Shown here: positions 17,738 through 26,286 of the stretch, piece after piece
Layout: each line of letters begins with the position of its first letter
How positions within the stretch are numbered: the stretch's first letter is position 1
Assembly (NCBI GenBank): GCA_965242775.1
Contig: CBDETI010000030.1
Span: 62,001-126,000, forward strand
Direction: 5' to 3'
Source: JAWPMT01 sp965242775
GTDB lineage: Bacteria; Bacteroidota; Bacteroidia; Cytophagales; Cyclobacteriaceae
DNA length: 64,000 nucleotides
Translations under genes and position numbers: made by a program
Notes under the pieces: generated by a model
Seen by the model: the letters and a program-made list of their open reading frames with translations, nothing else
The model's database searches: none
Told to the model about the DNA's origin: nothing

Positions 17738-18820
17738 TCAGCCTATTTCAATCTTAATACTGTCAGTCATGGCTTTGCCAACGCAAAGCAGGGCATAGCC
17801 TTCGTCCAACTCTTCCTGGGTCAACCCTTCGGCTTCGTTAATGCTTACCTCGCCTTCAAGGCACTTCCCACGGCAGGCTGTACATAAACCAGATTGGCAG
17901 GAATAGGGCATATCAAGACCATTTTCCAATCCTACCTCCAGAATCGGTTTTCCTTTTGGTACAGTGATGCTGTAGTTCTCACCATCCAGAATGATATGCA
18001 CCTCACTACTACTTTCGTCGCTGATAATCTCCTTTGGTGAGGTCTTACCAGCTTCAAAGCTTTCCATGCGGATTTGCTCCTCAGCCACCTTCGCCAGCTT
18101 CAAGCCCTCCACCACATTGTCCATCATAGGTTGCGGTCCGCAAATGTATACTTCGGTATCTCCGGTAACCCCGACGTGGGACGCAATTTCGTTGATCAAT
18201 TCAGGAGTAGGCCGTCCTTTATAATCTGCGTCTCCTTCCTCCAGTATGTGAATGACCTGCAACCTGTCGCTGTTTTCGGCCACCAACTTCTCCAATTGGT
18301 CTTTGAAGATCACATATTCTTCACTTCTATTTCCATAAACCAGCGACAGTGTACTGTTTGGCTCCTTGATGAGAATAGATCGAATCAGCGAAATCAACGG
18401 TGTAATTCCAGATCCCCCTCCAAAAAAAACAGCGTTCCGCATCGCCGCAGCGTCGTAAGTCGTGGTGAACATACCCATTGGCTCCATCACCTCGACGACA
18501 TCACCTGCTTTGAAATTGTCATTGATGTGGTTGGACATAGCACCGCCTGGCACCCGCTTCACGGTCACCGCCGGATTTTCGTCTTCAAATGGCGTAGTGC
18601 ACAGTGAATAGGCACGGCGGATCTTATTGTTATTAACCTGCTGAATAATCGTAATAAACTGACCCGGTTGATAAACAAAGTCCTGTCCTGGGTTTTCAAA
18701 AACCAAATTGACAGCATCTTTCGCTATCGGAACGACCTCCTTGATCTTAAGTTTATGATACCTGGAGTCACTTGATTTCTTTTCCTCTTTTCTCTTCTTC
18801 TTGAATAATCCGAATGCCAT
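17738..18820 (-). CDS. PaaE-type NAD(P)H-dependent flavin/[2Fe-2S] oxidoreductase
   Basis: 360 residues in three domains. An FAD-binding barrel with RRAYSLCTTP (~68) and GGAMSNHIND; an NAD(P)-binding domain with FFGGGSGITPLISLIRS (~133) and VYICGPQPMM (~225); and a C-terminal plant-type ferredoxin domain with PYSCQSGLCTACRGKC (~302), a C-x4-C-x2-C cluster whose fourth Cys is in YALLCVGKA. This layout is that of the PaaE/HCP-reductase family, which passes electrons to an oxygenase or other partner. No oxygenase gene is adjacent, so the partner is unknown. The N-terminus is a basic, Ser-rich tail (FGLFKKKRKEEKKSSDSRY), possibly a disordered extension. A good -33/-7 promoter lies upstream (18843-18874). 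Confidence 0.86.
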   Translation of the reverse strand: MAFGLFKKKRKEEKKSSDSRYHKLKIKEVVPIAKDAVNLVFENPGQDFVYQPGQFITIIQQVNNNKIRRAYSLCTTPFEDENPAVTVKRVPGGAMSNHINDNFKAGDVVEVMEPMGMFTTTYDAAAMRNAVFFGGGSGITPLISLIRSILIKEPNSTLSLVYGNRSEEYVIFKDQLEKLVAENSDRLQVIHILEEGDADYKGRPTPELINEIASHVGVTGDTEVYICGPQPMMDNVVEGLKLAKVAEEQIRMESFEAGKTSPKEIISDESSSEVHIILDGENYSITVPKGKPILEVGLENGLDMPYSCQSGLCTACRGKCLEGEVSINEAEGLTQEELDEGYALLCVGKAMTDSIKIEIG

Positions 18821-18842
18821 GCTATTTGCGCTTTTGCGACCG

Positions 18843-18874
18843 CAAAATTAAAAGGCTGACGGTCAAACACCAAG
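18843..18874 (-). promoter_or_regulatory. Bacteroidota-type promoter for the PaaE-like reductase
   Basis: Reading the minus strand: CTTG (-33 type, complement of 18871-18874), 20-bp spacer, then TAATTTTG (complement of 18843-18850), a match to TAnnTTTG. It ends 23 bp before the gene's ATG. Confidence 0.5.
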
Positions 18875-18890
18875 GTTAGCGGAGATCATC

Positions 18891-18898
18891 TATTTTTG
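18891..18898 (+). promoter_or_regulatory. -7 box (TATTTTTG) for purB
   Basis: TATTTTTG matches TAnnTTTG and lies 16 bp before the purB ATG, so the mRNA would have a leader of only about ten bases. No clear -33 element. It is divergent from the reductase promoter in the same 94-bp gap. Confidence 0.4.
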
Positions 18899-18914
18899 CG
18901 CTTTCCTTCTGCAA

Positions 18915-20258
18915 ATGGACGCACTGAATACCCTAATGGCCATATCTCCGGTTGATGGCCGCTATCGCAATAAAACCCGAAAACTGGAGGACTATTTCTC
19001 GGAATTTGCACTCATGAAATACCGGGTGAAAGTGGAAGTCCTTTATTTCATTTCGCTGGCAAAATTTATACCGCAGTTGGAAGGGTTAGATCACAAACTG
19101 CTGACCAAGCTGGAAAAAATATTCTCGGATTTTTCGGAAGAAGATGCCCAGGCGATCAAGGAAATCGAAAAAACTACCAACCATGACGTCAAAGCCGTAG
19201 AGTATTTCATCAAGCAAAAATTTGAGGAATTAGGCGTCGGAGCGGAAAAGGAGTTCGTTCACTTTGGTTTGACCTCTCAGGATATTAATAATACGTCCAT
19301 TCCCCTAAGCCTGCGGGATTTTGATCAGGAAGTATTGGCCGAAAGCATGGAGGAGCTTATCGGATCCATACAGCAACTCGCTACCAAGTGGTCCGATATT
19401 CCCATGTTAGCCAAGACGCACGGCCAGCCAGCCTCTCCAACACGACTTGGCAAAGAGTTCGCCGTTTTTGCTGTAAGGCTGCGAACACAGTTAAATCAGC
19501 TAAAAGCAGTACCCTTTTCGGCAAAATTTGGCGGTGCTACGGGAAACATGAATGCCCATTTTACCGCCTTCCCAGATAAGGATTGGCATCGTTTTGCCAG
19601 AAATTTTGTGAATAATGATCTGGACTTGACCCGAAGCGAGCCAACCACTCAAATAGAGCATTACGATAATTTGGCAGCGTACTTCGATGCACTTAAAAGA
19701 GTCAACACCATCCTGATTGACCTGTGCCGTGATGTATGGACGTATATTTCCATGAACTACTTCTCCCAAAAGATTGTAGCTGGAGAAATTGGATCGTCCG
19801 CGATGCCCCACAAGGTCAATCCTATCGACTTTGAAAATGCAGAAGGCAATTTTGGCCTGGCCAATGCACTCTTGGAACACCTGTCGGCCAAACTCCCCAT
19901 CTCACGACTTCAGCGCGATCTTACGGATTCGACGGTTCTTCGAAATATCGGCGTACCCCTGGCCCACACGGTCATTGCCTTGCAATCACTGGCCAAGGGA
20001 CTCGGCAAAATCGAATGTAACGAGGCTGTGATCGCAAAGGATCTCGAAGATAATTGGGCGGTCGTAGCAGAGGGGATTCAAACCATCCTACGCAGAGAGG
20101 GATTCCCTAAACCATATGAGGCGCTAAAGGGATTGACCAGAAAAAACGAACGAATCTCAGCCGAATCTATCGCAAACTTCATTGAAGGTCTGGATGTTGC
20201 GGAGGAGGTCAAAAAAGAGCTGAGGACCATTACTCCCTTCAATTACGTCGGGGAATAA
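18915..20258 (+). CDS. purB: Adenylosuccinate lyase
   Basis: A 447-residue fumarase/aspartase-superfamily enzyme that acts twice in purine synthesis (SAICAR to AICAR, and adenylosuccinate to AMP). Signature GSSAMPHKVNPIDFENAEG lies at ~292 and carries the flexible catalytic-serine loop. KTTNHDVKAVEYF (~90) and HFGLTSQDINNTSIP (~118) are the other two conserved regions, and KTHGQPASPTRLGKE (~165) holds a catalytic His. The start MDALNTLMAISPVDGRYRNK is typical of the long PurB type. The pyrB-like gene follows; purD lies 17 kb away on the other strand. Confidence 0.96.
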   Translation: MDALNTLMAISPVDGRYRNKTRKLEDYFSEFALMKYRVKVEVLYFISLAKFIPQLEGLDHKLLTKLEKIFSDFSEEDAQAIKEIEKTTNHDVKAVEYFIKQKFEELGVGAEKEFVHFGLTSQDINNTSIPLSLRDFDQEVLAESMEELIGSIQQLATKWSDIPMLAKTHGQPASPTRLGKEFAVFAVRLRTQLNQLKAVPFSAKFGGATGNMNAHFTAFPDKDWHRFARNFVNNDLDLTRSEPTTQIEHYDNLAAYFDALKRVNTILIDLCRDVWTYISMNYFSQKIVAGEIGSSAMPHKVNPIDFENAEGNFGLANALLEHLSAKLPISRLQRDLTDSTVLRNIGVPLAHTVIALQSLAKGLGKIECNEAVIAKDLEDNWAVVAEGIQTILRREGFPKPYEALKGLTRKNERISAESIANFIEGLDVAEEVKKELRTITPFNYVGE

Positions 20259-20392
20259 CAATTGCCATAGACAATCTGAACGGGGCGAAACGCAATAGCA
20301 AGCTGCACTTTGCGGCTTTGGAAGCAATCAGTCAATGAGTCCTTTTTTGTAATTGCGAAGACTGAGCTTATAGAATTTTGTAAATCCTTTGA

Positions 20393-20400
20393 TAGCTTTG
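20393..20400 (+). promoter_or_regulatory. -7 box (TAGCTTTG) for the long pyrB-like gene
   Basis: TAGCTTTG fits TAnnTTTG exactly and lies 17 bp before ATG 20418. It would place the transcription start a few bases before that ATG, which argues against the longer reading frame that opens with a TTG at 20310. Confidence 0.4.
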
Positions 20401-20417
20401 CAGGAATTTATGCCTCT

Positions 20418-21632
20418 ATGATTAAAGATCTAGAACGACGATTTGGTGACAGGCTAAATAGTCCCATGAAAGTCAAATTGAATGAGTTTCACTCTAACAA
20501 GTCTCTCAAACATTTAATTTTCTCTGATCAACTCACCCGCGACCTCCTAAATCATTTCTTCAACCTAGCCGAGCAAATCAAAGAGCTACGTCGAGACAAG
20601 GAAGGGTCCCGTTTTTTGAAGGGGCTACTCGACAACAAAGGTGCCGAATTGTACTTTACTCAGAGTTCAACCCGGACTTTCAAATCCTTCGAGAAAGCTT
20701 GTCAGATCCTAGGTATGGAAATCTCCGAAACAAGGGACAGAACAATCTCTTCGGAATACAAGGGAGAGTCAATCCTTGACTCAGTTCGGATGTACACAAG
20801 CTACGCCGATATTTTGATCATGCGAAGTATAGAGGCGAATCTGGCCGAAAGCTGTGCCTATTTGATGAATGATCTGCATTCCTTCAATAAAAGGAATGTA
20901 CCCATTATCAATGCTGGTTCCGGAGCTGACGAGCACCCGACGCAGGCATTGTTGGATATTTACACCATTCATCGAAGTTTCGAATTTGCGGATCCATCCA
21001 AAATATCAGGTGAGGCCTTTGAGCGACTCATTGGTAAATATCCGGACCTGGAAGAAAAACAGGGAGGACCAGAAAACAAGGTCTATGGGTTTTGCGGAGA
21101 TGTGGGAAGAGGAAGAACTGTCAGGTCATTAGCTTCCCTGCTTGCCAATAATTACGAAAACGTAACCATGTATTTCATCTCGCCGGATCACCCTCATTTG
21201 ACTATGTCCGGGGAGTTCAAATCTCAGTTGAGAGCAAAGAATATCAAGGTACACCACGTCTATGAGTTAAATGAAGAAGTTATCAGGGAATTGGATATAC
21301 TATACATGACCCGAATTCAGAATGAGCATAACAACAAGGAACTCTCCGAATACCTGACTCATGACGTGAAAAGCAAGTTCTACCTAACCGAAGAACTGGC
21401 AAACAGAATGAAAGGCTATGCGAAAATCATGCACCCATTCCCAAGAAATGAGGAGATAGAAGTGGAGGTCGACAAGAATGAACGCGCCATCTATTTCGAG
21501 CAGGCCAGAAACGGACTATGGATCCGAGCAGCGCTCATTGCCCATTTACTGGAACAGGACATAGCTATCAACAATTACTTCGCTAAGTTTTCCAAGGATA
21601 TGCACAATTACAATCAGGGCGTATTGAACTGA
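20418..21632 (+). CDS. Long aspartate carbamoyltransferase-like protein
   Basis: About 404 residues of the aspartate/ornithine carbamoyltransferase family, which join carbamoyl phosphate to an amino acid. The phosphate-binding motif STRTFKSFEKA lies near residue 84, the carbamoyl-phosphate residues in GADEHPTQALLDIYTI (~172-187), and the aspartate-domain TRIQNEHNN resembles the R-x-Q-x-E-R loop of ATCase. It is ~90 residues longer than ordinary catalytic PyrB (~310), with an N-terminal extension (~50 residues) and an inserted segment at ~200-225 (EFADPSKISGEAFERLIGKY region) between the domains. No pyrI is adjacent. ATCase is favoured, but a paralogue with another substrate is possible. Confidence 0.78.
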   Translation: MIKDLERRFGDRLNSPMKVKLNEFHSNKSLKHLIFSDQLTRDLLNHFFNLAEQIKELRRDKEGSRFLKGLLDNKGAELYFTQSSTRTFKSFEKACQILGMEISETRDRTISSEYKGESILDSVRMYTSYADILIMRSIEANLAESCAYLMNDLHSFNKRNVPIINAGSGADEHPTQALLDIYTIHRSFEFADPSKISGEAFERLIGKYPDLEEKQGGPENKVYGFCGDVGRGRTVRSLASLLANNYENVTMYFISPDHPHLTMSGEFKSQLRAKNIKVHHVYELNEEVIRELDILYMTRIQNEHNNKELSEYLTHDVKSKFYLTEELANRMKGYAKIMHPFPRNEEIEVEVDKNERAIYFEQARNGLWIRAALIAHLLEQDIAINNYFAKFSKDMHNYNQGVLN

Positions 21633-21659
21633 TTGCGTCGCTGAAGTAGCGGATATCAA

Positions 21660-23201
21660 CTAATTCAACAGGCGAGACTCGTCGTAGCGAATTTTATTGA
21701 TGTAAAAGATCTTGCGGCTGGTGCCAAAAACGGAATTGGCGTTTTTGGTTACACTGTGGATACCGTAGGCATAAAAACTATCATCGTACCAGGGCTCCAA
21801 GCCCTCAATCTCAGGATCTCTTGACTTCACCTCCTCATCTTCGTTGATGAGTTTCAATGGATTGAAAGTGTGCCCCTCGACCACCTCGAGCTCTGCGACT
21901 ACTTTAGACCGGATCTCATTGTCCTCCAAATACATCAGCACAATCTGATTTTCGTGGGCGCTTACAGCTACAAATTTGTCAAGGTGATACGTAAGCACGT
22001 CGCGGATCTTGAAGCTATGATCCCAAAGTATCTCCCCCTCTGAATCGAAGGCTACGACAATCGCATGTGTATACTTGTAACCCAAAAAACCTGTATATCC
22101 GCGTGAGTTAAAGTATGGATTATTATAGGTCGACGAGTTGCTGTACCGCGGATAATACGCTTCCCCCACCAGTATATTCACGCCATCTTCTCTTTGCAGG
22201 ATGTCATGTACGACCAGCCGGTAATTGAATTTGTTTTTCTTGCCCAGCGAGTTTCTCTTCTCAATACGTCTTTTGATGCGCTGCTCCTTTTTTCTATTGA
22301 GATGACCGAAGAAATTCTCCAGGTCCGCGTATTGATGATATTTGATGAACTGCTGACGGCCATTATTGAATTTGGCCAGATAAAGTCCTTTACTGTAAGA
22401 AGTGCTTTTCCTGGAGTGAGCACCCGCCATGAGCTGAATACCGCTATCAAAGGTGGTCGATGAGGCATCGATCAGGTTGCGCCGTTCGCCGGGCGTCACC
22501 ACAATATCCTGCACCAGGAGCCCTTCAGATGTGAAGGTCCGGGCGCGTGTGGTATACTGCTTGGTCACCATCTTTTCTAGTAAAACCACGGTGAACATTT
22601 CCTCATCATCGTCGATTATAATGTCCAGGATCTCATTACGGTTTTCGTAAAAACCGGGCAATACCTTGGGCTTTTGTTCATTGACATTGTAAGTAATGAT
22701 CACCGGCCGCTGATTCACTGTACCTCCCAACAAAATGGTCTCGCCGATAACCTCAAAATACTCCAGTGTTACCGGGAACACGGTCGTTATCTCAAAACTG
22801 GTCACGGTGCCTTGCTCATCTATTTCAAAGACCTCCATTTCCTCCGTCCGATATTGCGAGGCGGACACGAGCACATAATATTTTCCGTCAGAATATTCGT
22901 ATCCCAACATTGATGAGGAAACATTTACTTGAAAATTTCTTCTCCACACTTCCTCAAGCTCCGTGTTCACCTTGATAAAGGTCCACTCGTATTCCCTACC
23001 AACCTTGTTGAAAGACTCGACCACCACGCCTAATCCATCCTTTTCTCCATTGATTATTGTGAAATCGCCACTGTTACGATTGACACTGAATTCGATACGA
23101 TTGGGCTGAACAATCAGATTGCTCGTGTCTCTATCCTTCTTTTTCTGAGCCTGACCCACCCAAGGCAGCAGCACAATTAAAACAATCAGACCTTTCTTCA
23201 T
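21660..23201 (-). CDS. Exported hypothetical protein, beta-rich
   Basis: 513 residues with a signal peptide (MKKGLIVLIVLLPWVGQAQ); ATG 23201 is used because the longer frame starts with GTG and would bury the signal. The mature part is strand-rich with repeated short motifs such as YYVLVSASQYRTEEMEVFEI, ETILLGGTVNQRPVIITYN and VVAFDSEGEILWDHSFKI, suggesting a beta-propeller-like fold. A basic segment (LNRKKEQRIKRRIEKRNSLG) lies near residue 310. No catalytic motif and no family recognised; Bacteroidota carry many such exported proteins. It follows the EVE-domain gene by 31 bp. Confidence 0.72.
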   Translation of the reverse strand: MKKGLIVLIVLLPWVGQAQKKKDRDTSNLIVQPNRIEFSVNRNSGDFTIINGEKDGLGVVVESFNKVGREYEWTFIKVNTELEEVWRRNFQVNVSSSMLGYEYSDGKYYVLVSASQYRTEEMEVFEIDEQGTVTSFEITTVFPVTLEYFEVIGETILLGGTVNQRPVIITYNVNEQKPKVLPGFYENRNEILDIIIDDDEEMFTVVLLEKMVTKQYTTRARTFTSEGLLVQDIVVTPGERRNLIDASSTTFDSGIQLMAGAHSRKSTSYSKGLYLAKFNNGRQQFIKYHQYADLENFFGHLNRKKEQRIKRRIEKRNSLGKKNKFNYRLVVHDILQREDGVNILVGEAYYPRYSNSSTYNNPYFNSRGYTGFLGYKYTHAIVVAFDSEGEILWDHSFKIRDVLTYHLDKFVAVSAHENQIVLMYLEDNEIRSKVVAELEVVEGHTFNPLKLINEDEEVKSRDPEIEGLEPWYDDSFYAYGIHSVTKNANSVFGTSRKIFYINKIRYDESRLLN

Positions 23202-23232
23202 GCTATCAAAACATTTTCTTGACCAAAAAACC

Positions 23233-23640
23233 CTAATCCTCACTCAGTTGGATTACCATATCAAACTCCTCCTGGCGCACGGGCTGAACAGACAATCTTG
23301 ACTGCCGCACCAACACCATCTGTGCCAATCGCTCGTCGGCCTTTATTTCTTGTAGCGTGACAGGTCGCTTCAGCTTACGCACAGGCACGAAATCCACCAC
23401 ATACCACCGATGATCATCTGTAGTTGGGTCCCGGTAATATTCCTTAACCACTTCGGCTATACCTATTACCGCCTTCTCAGTGACGCTGTGATAAAATAAC
23501 GCCTGGTCCCCCACCTTCATGGCCTTCAAGTTATTGCGAGCTTTGAAATTGCGCACTCCGTCCCACATATCACGACCTAGTGCAACAAAGTCATCCCATG
23601 AGTAGGTACCGGGTTCTGTCTTGATTAACCAATAGTTCAT
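23233..23640 (-). CDS. EVE-domain protein
   Basis: 135 residues consisting of a single EVE domain. The start MNYWLIKTEPGTYSWDD, WDGVRNFKARNNLKAMKVGD and ALFYHSVTEKAVIGIAEVVK are hallmark segments of the thymocyte nuclear protein 1 family. EVE is a PUA-like fold that reads modified bases in DNA or RNA. Stand-alone bacterial EVE proteins are widespread; some EVE domains belong to modified-DNA restriction systems, but no such partner is visible here. Probably cotranscribed with the exported protein downstream. Confidence 0.9.
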   Translation of the reverse strand: MNYWLIKTEPGTYSWDDFVALGRDMWDGVRNFKARNNLKAMKVGDQALFYHSVTEKAVIGIAEVVKEYYRDPTTDDHRWYVVDFVPVRKLKRPVTLQEIKADERLAQMVLVRQSRLSVQPVRQEEFDMVIQLSED

Positions 23641-23737
23641 TATATATCGATTACTGATTGAAGTTACGAAATATGCCGCTCAATTTTTCCTGAAATAATA
23701 ACCAAATACATCCGCCCATGGTTTTTCTTTGACTTAC

Positions 23738-24751
23738 ATGAAAATCCTGATTGTTCGATTCTCTAGCATTGGTGACATTGTGCTGACCACTCCGGTTATT
23801 CGTGCCTTAAAAACTCAGCTCACGAACGTTCAAATTCATTTTCTCACCAAAAATAACTTCAGAGTTGTCCTCGACGACAACCCTTATCTCGACCAAATTC
23901 ATACCATAAACAAATCGGTCAATGAGGTACTTCCGACATTGCAGGAGGCACAATTCGACTGGGTCATCGACTTGCATCACAACCTACGTTCCCAAATCTT
24001 GAAATGGCGCTTGGGTAAAGCCAGCAAATCTTTCCACAAATTGAACTGGCAAAAATGGTTATTGGTCAAGCTAAAAATTGACAGGCTTCCCAACAGGCAC
24101 ATTGTTGACAGATACATGGACACGGTAGCCCACCTCGGAGTAAAGAGCGACACATTGGGGCTGGACTACTTCATTGCCGACAAGGATCAGGTTGAGAACG
24201 ACTGGCTGCCAGAAGCACATCAAAATGGATATGTCGCCGTAGCTATCGGCGGGCAACACACGACTAAGAAACTACCAACCCGCCGTTTGATCGAACTTTG
24301 TGATAGAATAAACAAACCTATTATTCTTCTGGGAGGGCCTGAAGATCAGGCTGCCGGTGAAGAAATCGCTCTGTTTTTCAAGCGTAATGACCCTGAGAGC
24401 CACCAGGAGATTCAACTCAGAGAGGAGTTGGCAAAAAAAGCGGATGTCTTCAACGGATGCGGCAAATTCAATTTAAATCAGTCAGCATCGATCATAAAAA
24501 ATGCGATGGTGGTCTTCACACATGATACAGGTCTCATGCATATTGCCGCAGCTTTCGGGAAAAAAATTTACAGTATTTGGGGTAATACTGTGCCCGAGTT
24601 TGGCATGTATCCCTACCGCACTCAGTTTGTGATATTCGAAAACAAAAAAATTAATTGCCGACCCTGCTCAAAAATCGGCTTTGACAAATGTCCGAAAGGT
24701 CATTTCAAGTGTATGGAAGAGCTTGTTTTTGATTTCTATTTGCCGGATTAA
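23738..24751 (+). CDS. Glycosyltransferase family 9 (heptosyltransferase-like)
   Basis: About 337 residues. MKILIVRFSSIGDIVLTTPV is the characteristic GT9 N-terminus and VFTHDTGLMHIAAAFGKKIY (~260) the conserved donor-binding region, followed by SIWGNTVPEFGMYPY. A Cys-rich tail (CRPCSKIGFDKCPKGHF) is also typical. Such enzymes add heptose or related sugars to the lipopolysaccharide core at the inner membrane. ATG 23738 is chosen over a TTG three codons earlier. No other LPS genes are adjacent. Confidence 0.9.
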   Translation: MKILIVRFSSIGDIVLTTPVIRALKTQLTNVQIHFLTKNNFRVVLDDNPYLDQIHTINKSVNEVLPTLQEAQFDWVIDLHHNLRSQILKWRLGKASKSFHKLNWQKWLLVKLKIDRLPNRHIVDRYMDTVAHLGVKSDTLGLDYFIADKDQVENDWLPEAHQNGYVAVAIGGQHTTKKLPTRRLIELCDRINKPIILLGGPEDQAAGEEIALFFKRNDPESHQEIQLREELAKKADVFNGCGKFNLNQSASIIKNAMVVFTHDTGLMHIAAAFGKKIYSIWGNTVPEFGMYPYRTQFVIFENKKINCRPCSKIGFDKCPKGHFKCMEELVFDFYLPD

Positions 24752-24834
24752 TACCCTGCCCGGTACATTTCAAGGCATATTGAAAGTTAGATTTTCTGGA
24801 TTTGCCGGTAGCATTCTGTAACTTTCATGTCTCC

Positions 24835-25092
24835 CATTTCAGAGAAAAAGGCAATGCACTGTTATCGTTTGAATATTCTGACCCTCTACTTTGCCTGGTC
24901 GCCTGCGATCGTTCCCTTGTACCATGGATCTGTGACCGCTCCGCCCTGTACAGAGTCGGTTAGTTGGCTTATCCTGAAGGCGATCAAGACTGCCTCCAAA
25001 AACCAGATTGAAACTTTCAAAAAATTGAAGGCAGCAACGCTCTGCACATCCTGGCACTTTATAATCGTGTGATCGAATCTGTGGACCAATGA
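24835..25092 (+). pseudogene. Remnant of an alpha-carbonic anhydrase gene (C-terminal part, frameshifted)
   Basis: One frame reads LYHGSVTAPPCTESVSWLIL followed by KTASKNQIETFKKL, which matches the alpha-carbonic anhydrase C-terminal signature (YxGSLTTPPCSE..W.vl) and next helix. After a run of six A (25019-25024) the homology continues in another frame: KIEGSNALHILALYNRVIES, matching the family's NaRpiQplNnR region, and ends at TGA 25090-25092. Upstream of the GSVT motif the frame soon loses similarity, and the zinc-histidine region is absent. So this is a truncated, frameshifted relic. Its stop overlaps the ATG of the next gene, which suggests that gene was once coupled to it. Confidence 0.72.
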
Positions 25093-25577
25093 AAACCCTC
25101 TATCTTTTTAGACATGCAAAAAGCTCCTGGAGCTTTGACAACCTGAGTGATTTCAGTAGACCATTGGGCAAAAGAGGTCGGAAGGATGTTGTCAAAATGG
25201 GTGATTTTGTCAAAAAAAATATTCCGCGTCCAGACCTGATAGCCACCAGCGCCGCTAGTCGAGCTTTCTACACTGCTTTGTACATGGCGGATGCCTGGAA
25301 TTACCCCGAAGATGAGATGGTCGTGGCCGAAGCACTCTACCATGCAGATGCCCATGGACTCAATTATTTTCTAAGAGAAGCAGACTCCTTTGACACGGTG
25401 GCACTGTTCGGACACAATCCAGGTTTGAACACTTTTTATAACAGCCTTTGCGCGGAGTTTATAGAAAATATACCAACTTGTAGTTTGGTTGCAATTAGAT
25501 TTGAAGTTTCCTCCTGGAAGGAGATCACAGAAAAAACCGGTAAAAGACTATTTTTTCATGCGCCTAAGAAGATTTAA
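25089..25577 (+). CDS. SixA-like histidine phosphatase
   Basis: 162 residues of the histidine phosphatase superfamily. LYLFRHAKSSW holds the RHxK-type phosphate-binding His/Arg at residues ~8-9 (SixA-type RHA rather than RHG), SAASRAFYTA the second Arg, and VALFGHNPGLNTF the second catalytic His. SixA enzymes dephosphorylate phospho-His domains such as histidine phosphotransfer proteins. The ATG overlaps the stop of the carbonic anhydrase relic, and the gene overlaps the next one by 20 bp. Confidence 0.85.
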   Translation: MKTLYLFRHAKSSWSFDNLSDFSRPLGKRGRKDVVKMGDFVKKNIPRPDLIATSAASRAFYTALYMADAWNYPEDEMVVAEALYHADAHGLNYFLREADSFDTVALFGHNPGLNTFYNSLCAEFIENIPTCSLVAIRFEVSSWKEITEKTGKRLFFHAPKKI

Positions 25578-26283
25578 TCTTACTGACTATCTGCCAGTTG
25601 TCTTGCTTTTGACGAGCTTCATGGCTTTCGGCCAGCAGCCGGAAGAAGAGAAGAAGGATTTGATAATTAAAAGCAAAGCACCGTTGGATCCTGCGAGGTA
25701 TGCGGAGTTTCGTGGTAATCCTTATTTATTCAACGATTGGGTGAAAGCCAATATTTACAGCAATGACGGCTATGTCTTTGAAGACGTAATCGCGAACTAC
25801 AACGCGCTCACCAATGAAGTAGAAATCAAGTTTCTTGGTGACATTCAGGAATTGGACAAGCGACATTACTCAAGGATCGAAGTATTTAATAGCAGAAATC
25901 CTGAAATGGAACCCAACGAAATAGCTGACAAGACTATTCTTCAAAGGGGGGTACACCCGGACCAGTTTCTGGGCTATTTTGTACTGCTATACAATAGCTC
26001 GGATGTCACACTGTTAAAGTCCAAAGAAGTGCGCAAGGAGGTGCGGACGATCAACGACTATGGAAAAAACATCGACATCAACTTTCTGGTAGAAACCTTG
26101 AAATATTATCTCATTGTTGATGGGACTTCCAACCTGGTTCGGTTAAAGAAAAGCAATATCCTCGATCAACTGGACAAAAAAGCCGAGTTGGAGAAGTACA
26201 TTAAGCAAAACAAGCTGAAGATCAAAAATGAGGCTTCGGTTGTCCAGCTCCTCACCTACTACAACACACTTTCTGGTAGTTAG
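25558..26283 (+). CDS. Exported hypothetical protein
   Basis: 241 residues starting MRLRRFNLTDYLPVVLLLTS with a signal peptide ending near FGQQ. The mature protein opens with EEEKKDLIIKSKAPLDPARY and has a strand-rich middle (NYNALTNEVEIKFLGDIQEL; DQFLGYFVLLYNSSDVTLLK) and a lysine-rich helical C-terminus (LDKKAELEKYIKQNKLKIKN). I recognise no family. The start lies inside the 3' end of the SixA-like gene (20-bp overlap), so the two are likely coupled. It ends 3 bp from the end of convergent hslU. Confidence 0.68.
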   Translation: MRLRRFNLTDYLPVVLLLTSFMAFGQQPEEEKKDLIIKSKAPLDPARYAEFRGNPYLFNDWVKANIYSNDGYVFEDVIANYNALTNEVEIKFLGDIQELDKRHYSRIEVFNSRNPEMEPNEIADKTILQRGVHPDQFLGYFVLLYNSSDVTLLKSKEVRKEVRTINDYGKNIDINFLVETLKYYLIVDGTSNLVRLKKSNILDQLDKKAELEKYIKQNKLKIKNEASVVQLLTYYNTLSGS

Positions 26284-26286
26284 ATC

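Noticed and set aside
24839..25057. A 72-residue minus-strand frame in the gap before the SixA-like gene
   Set aside because: The plus strand carries alpha-carbonic anhydrase remnants; the minus frame is their shadow.
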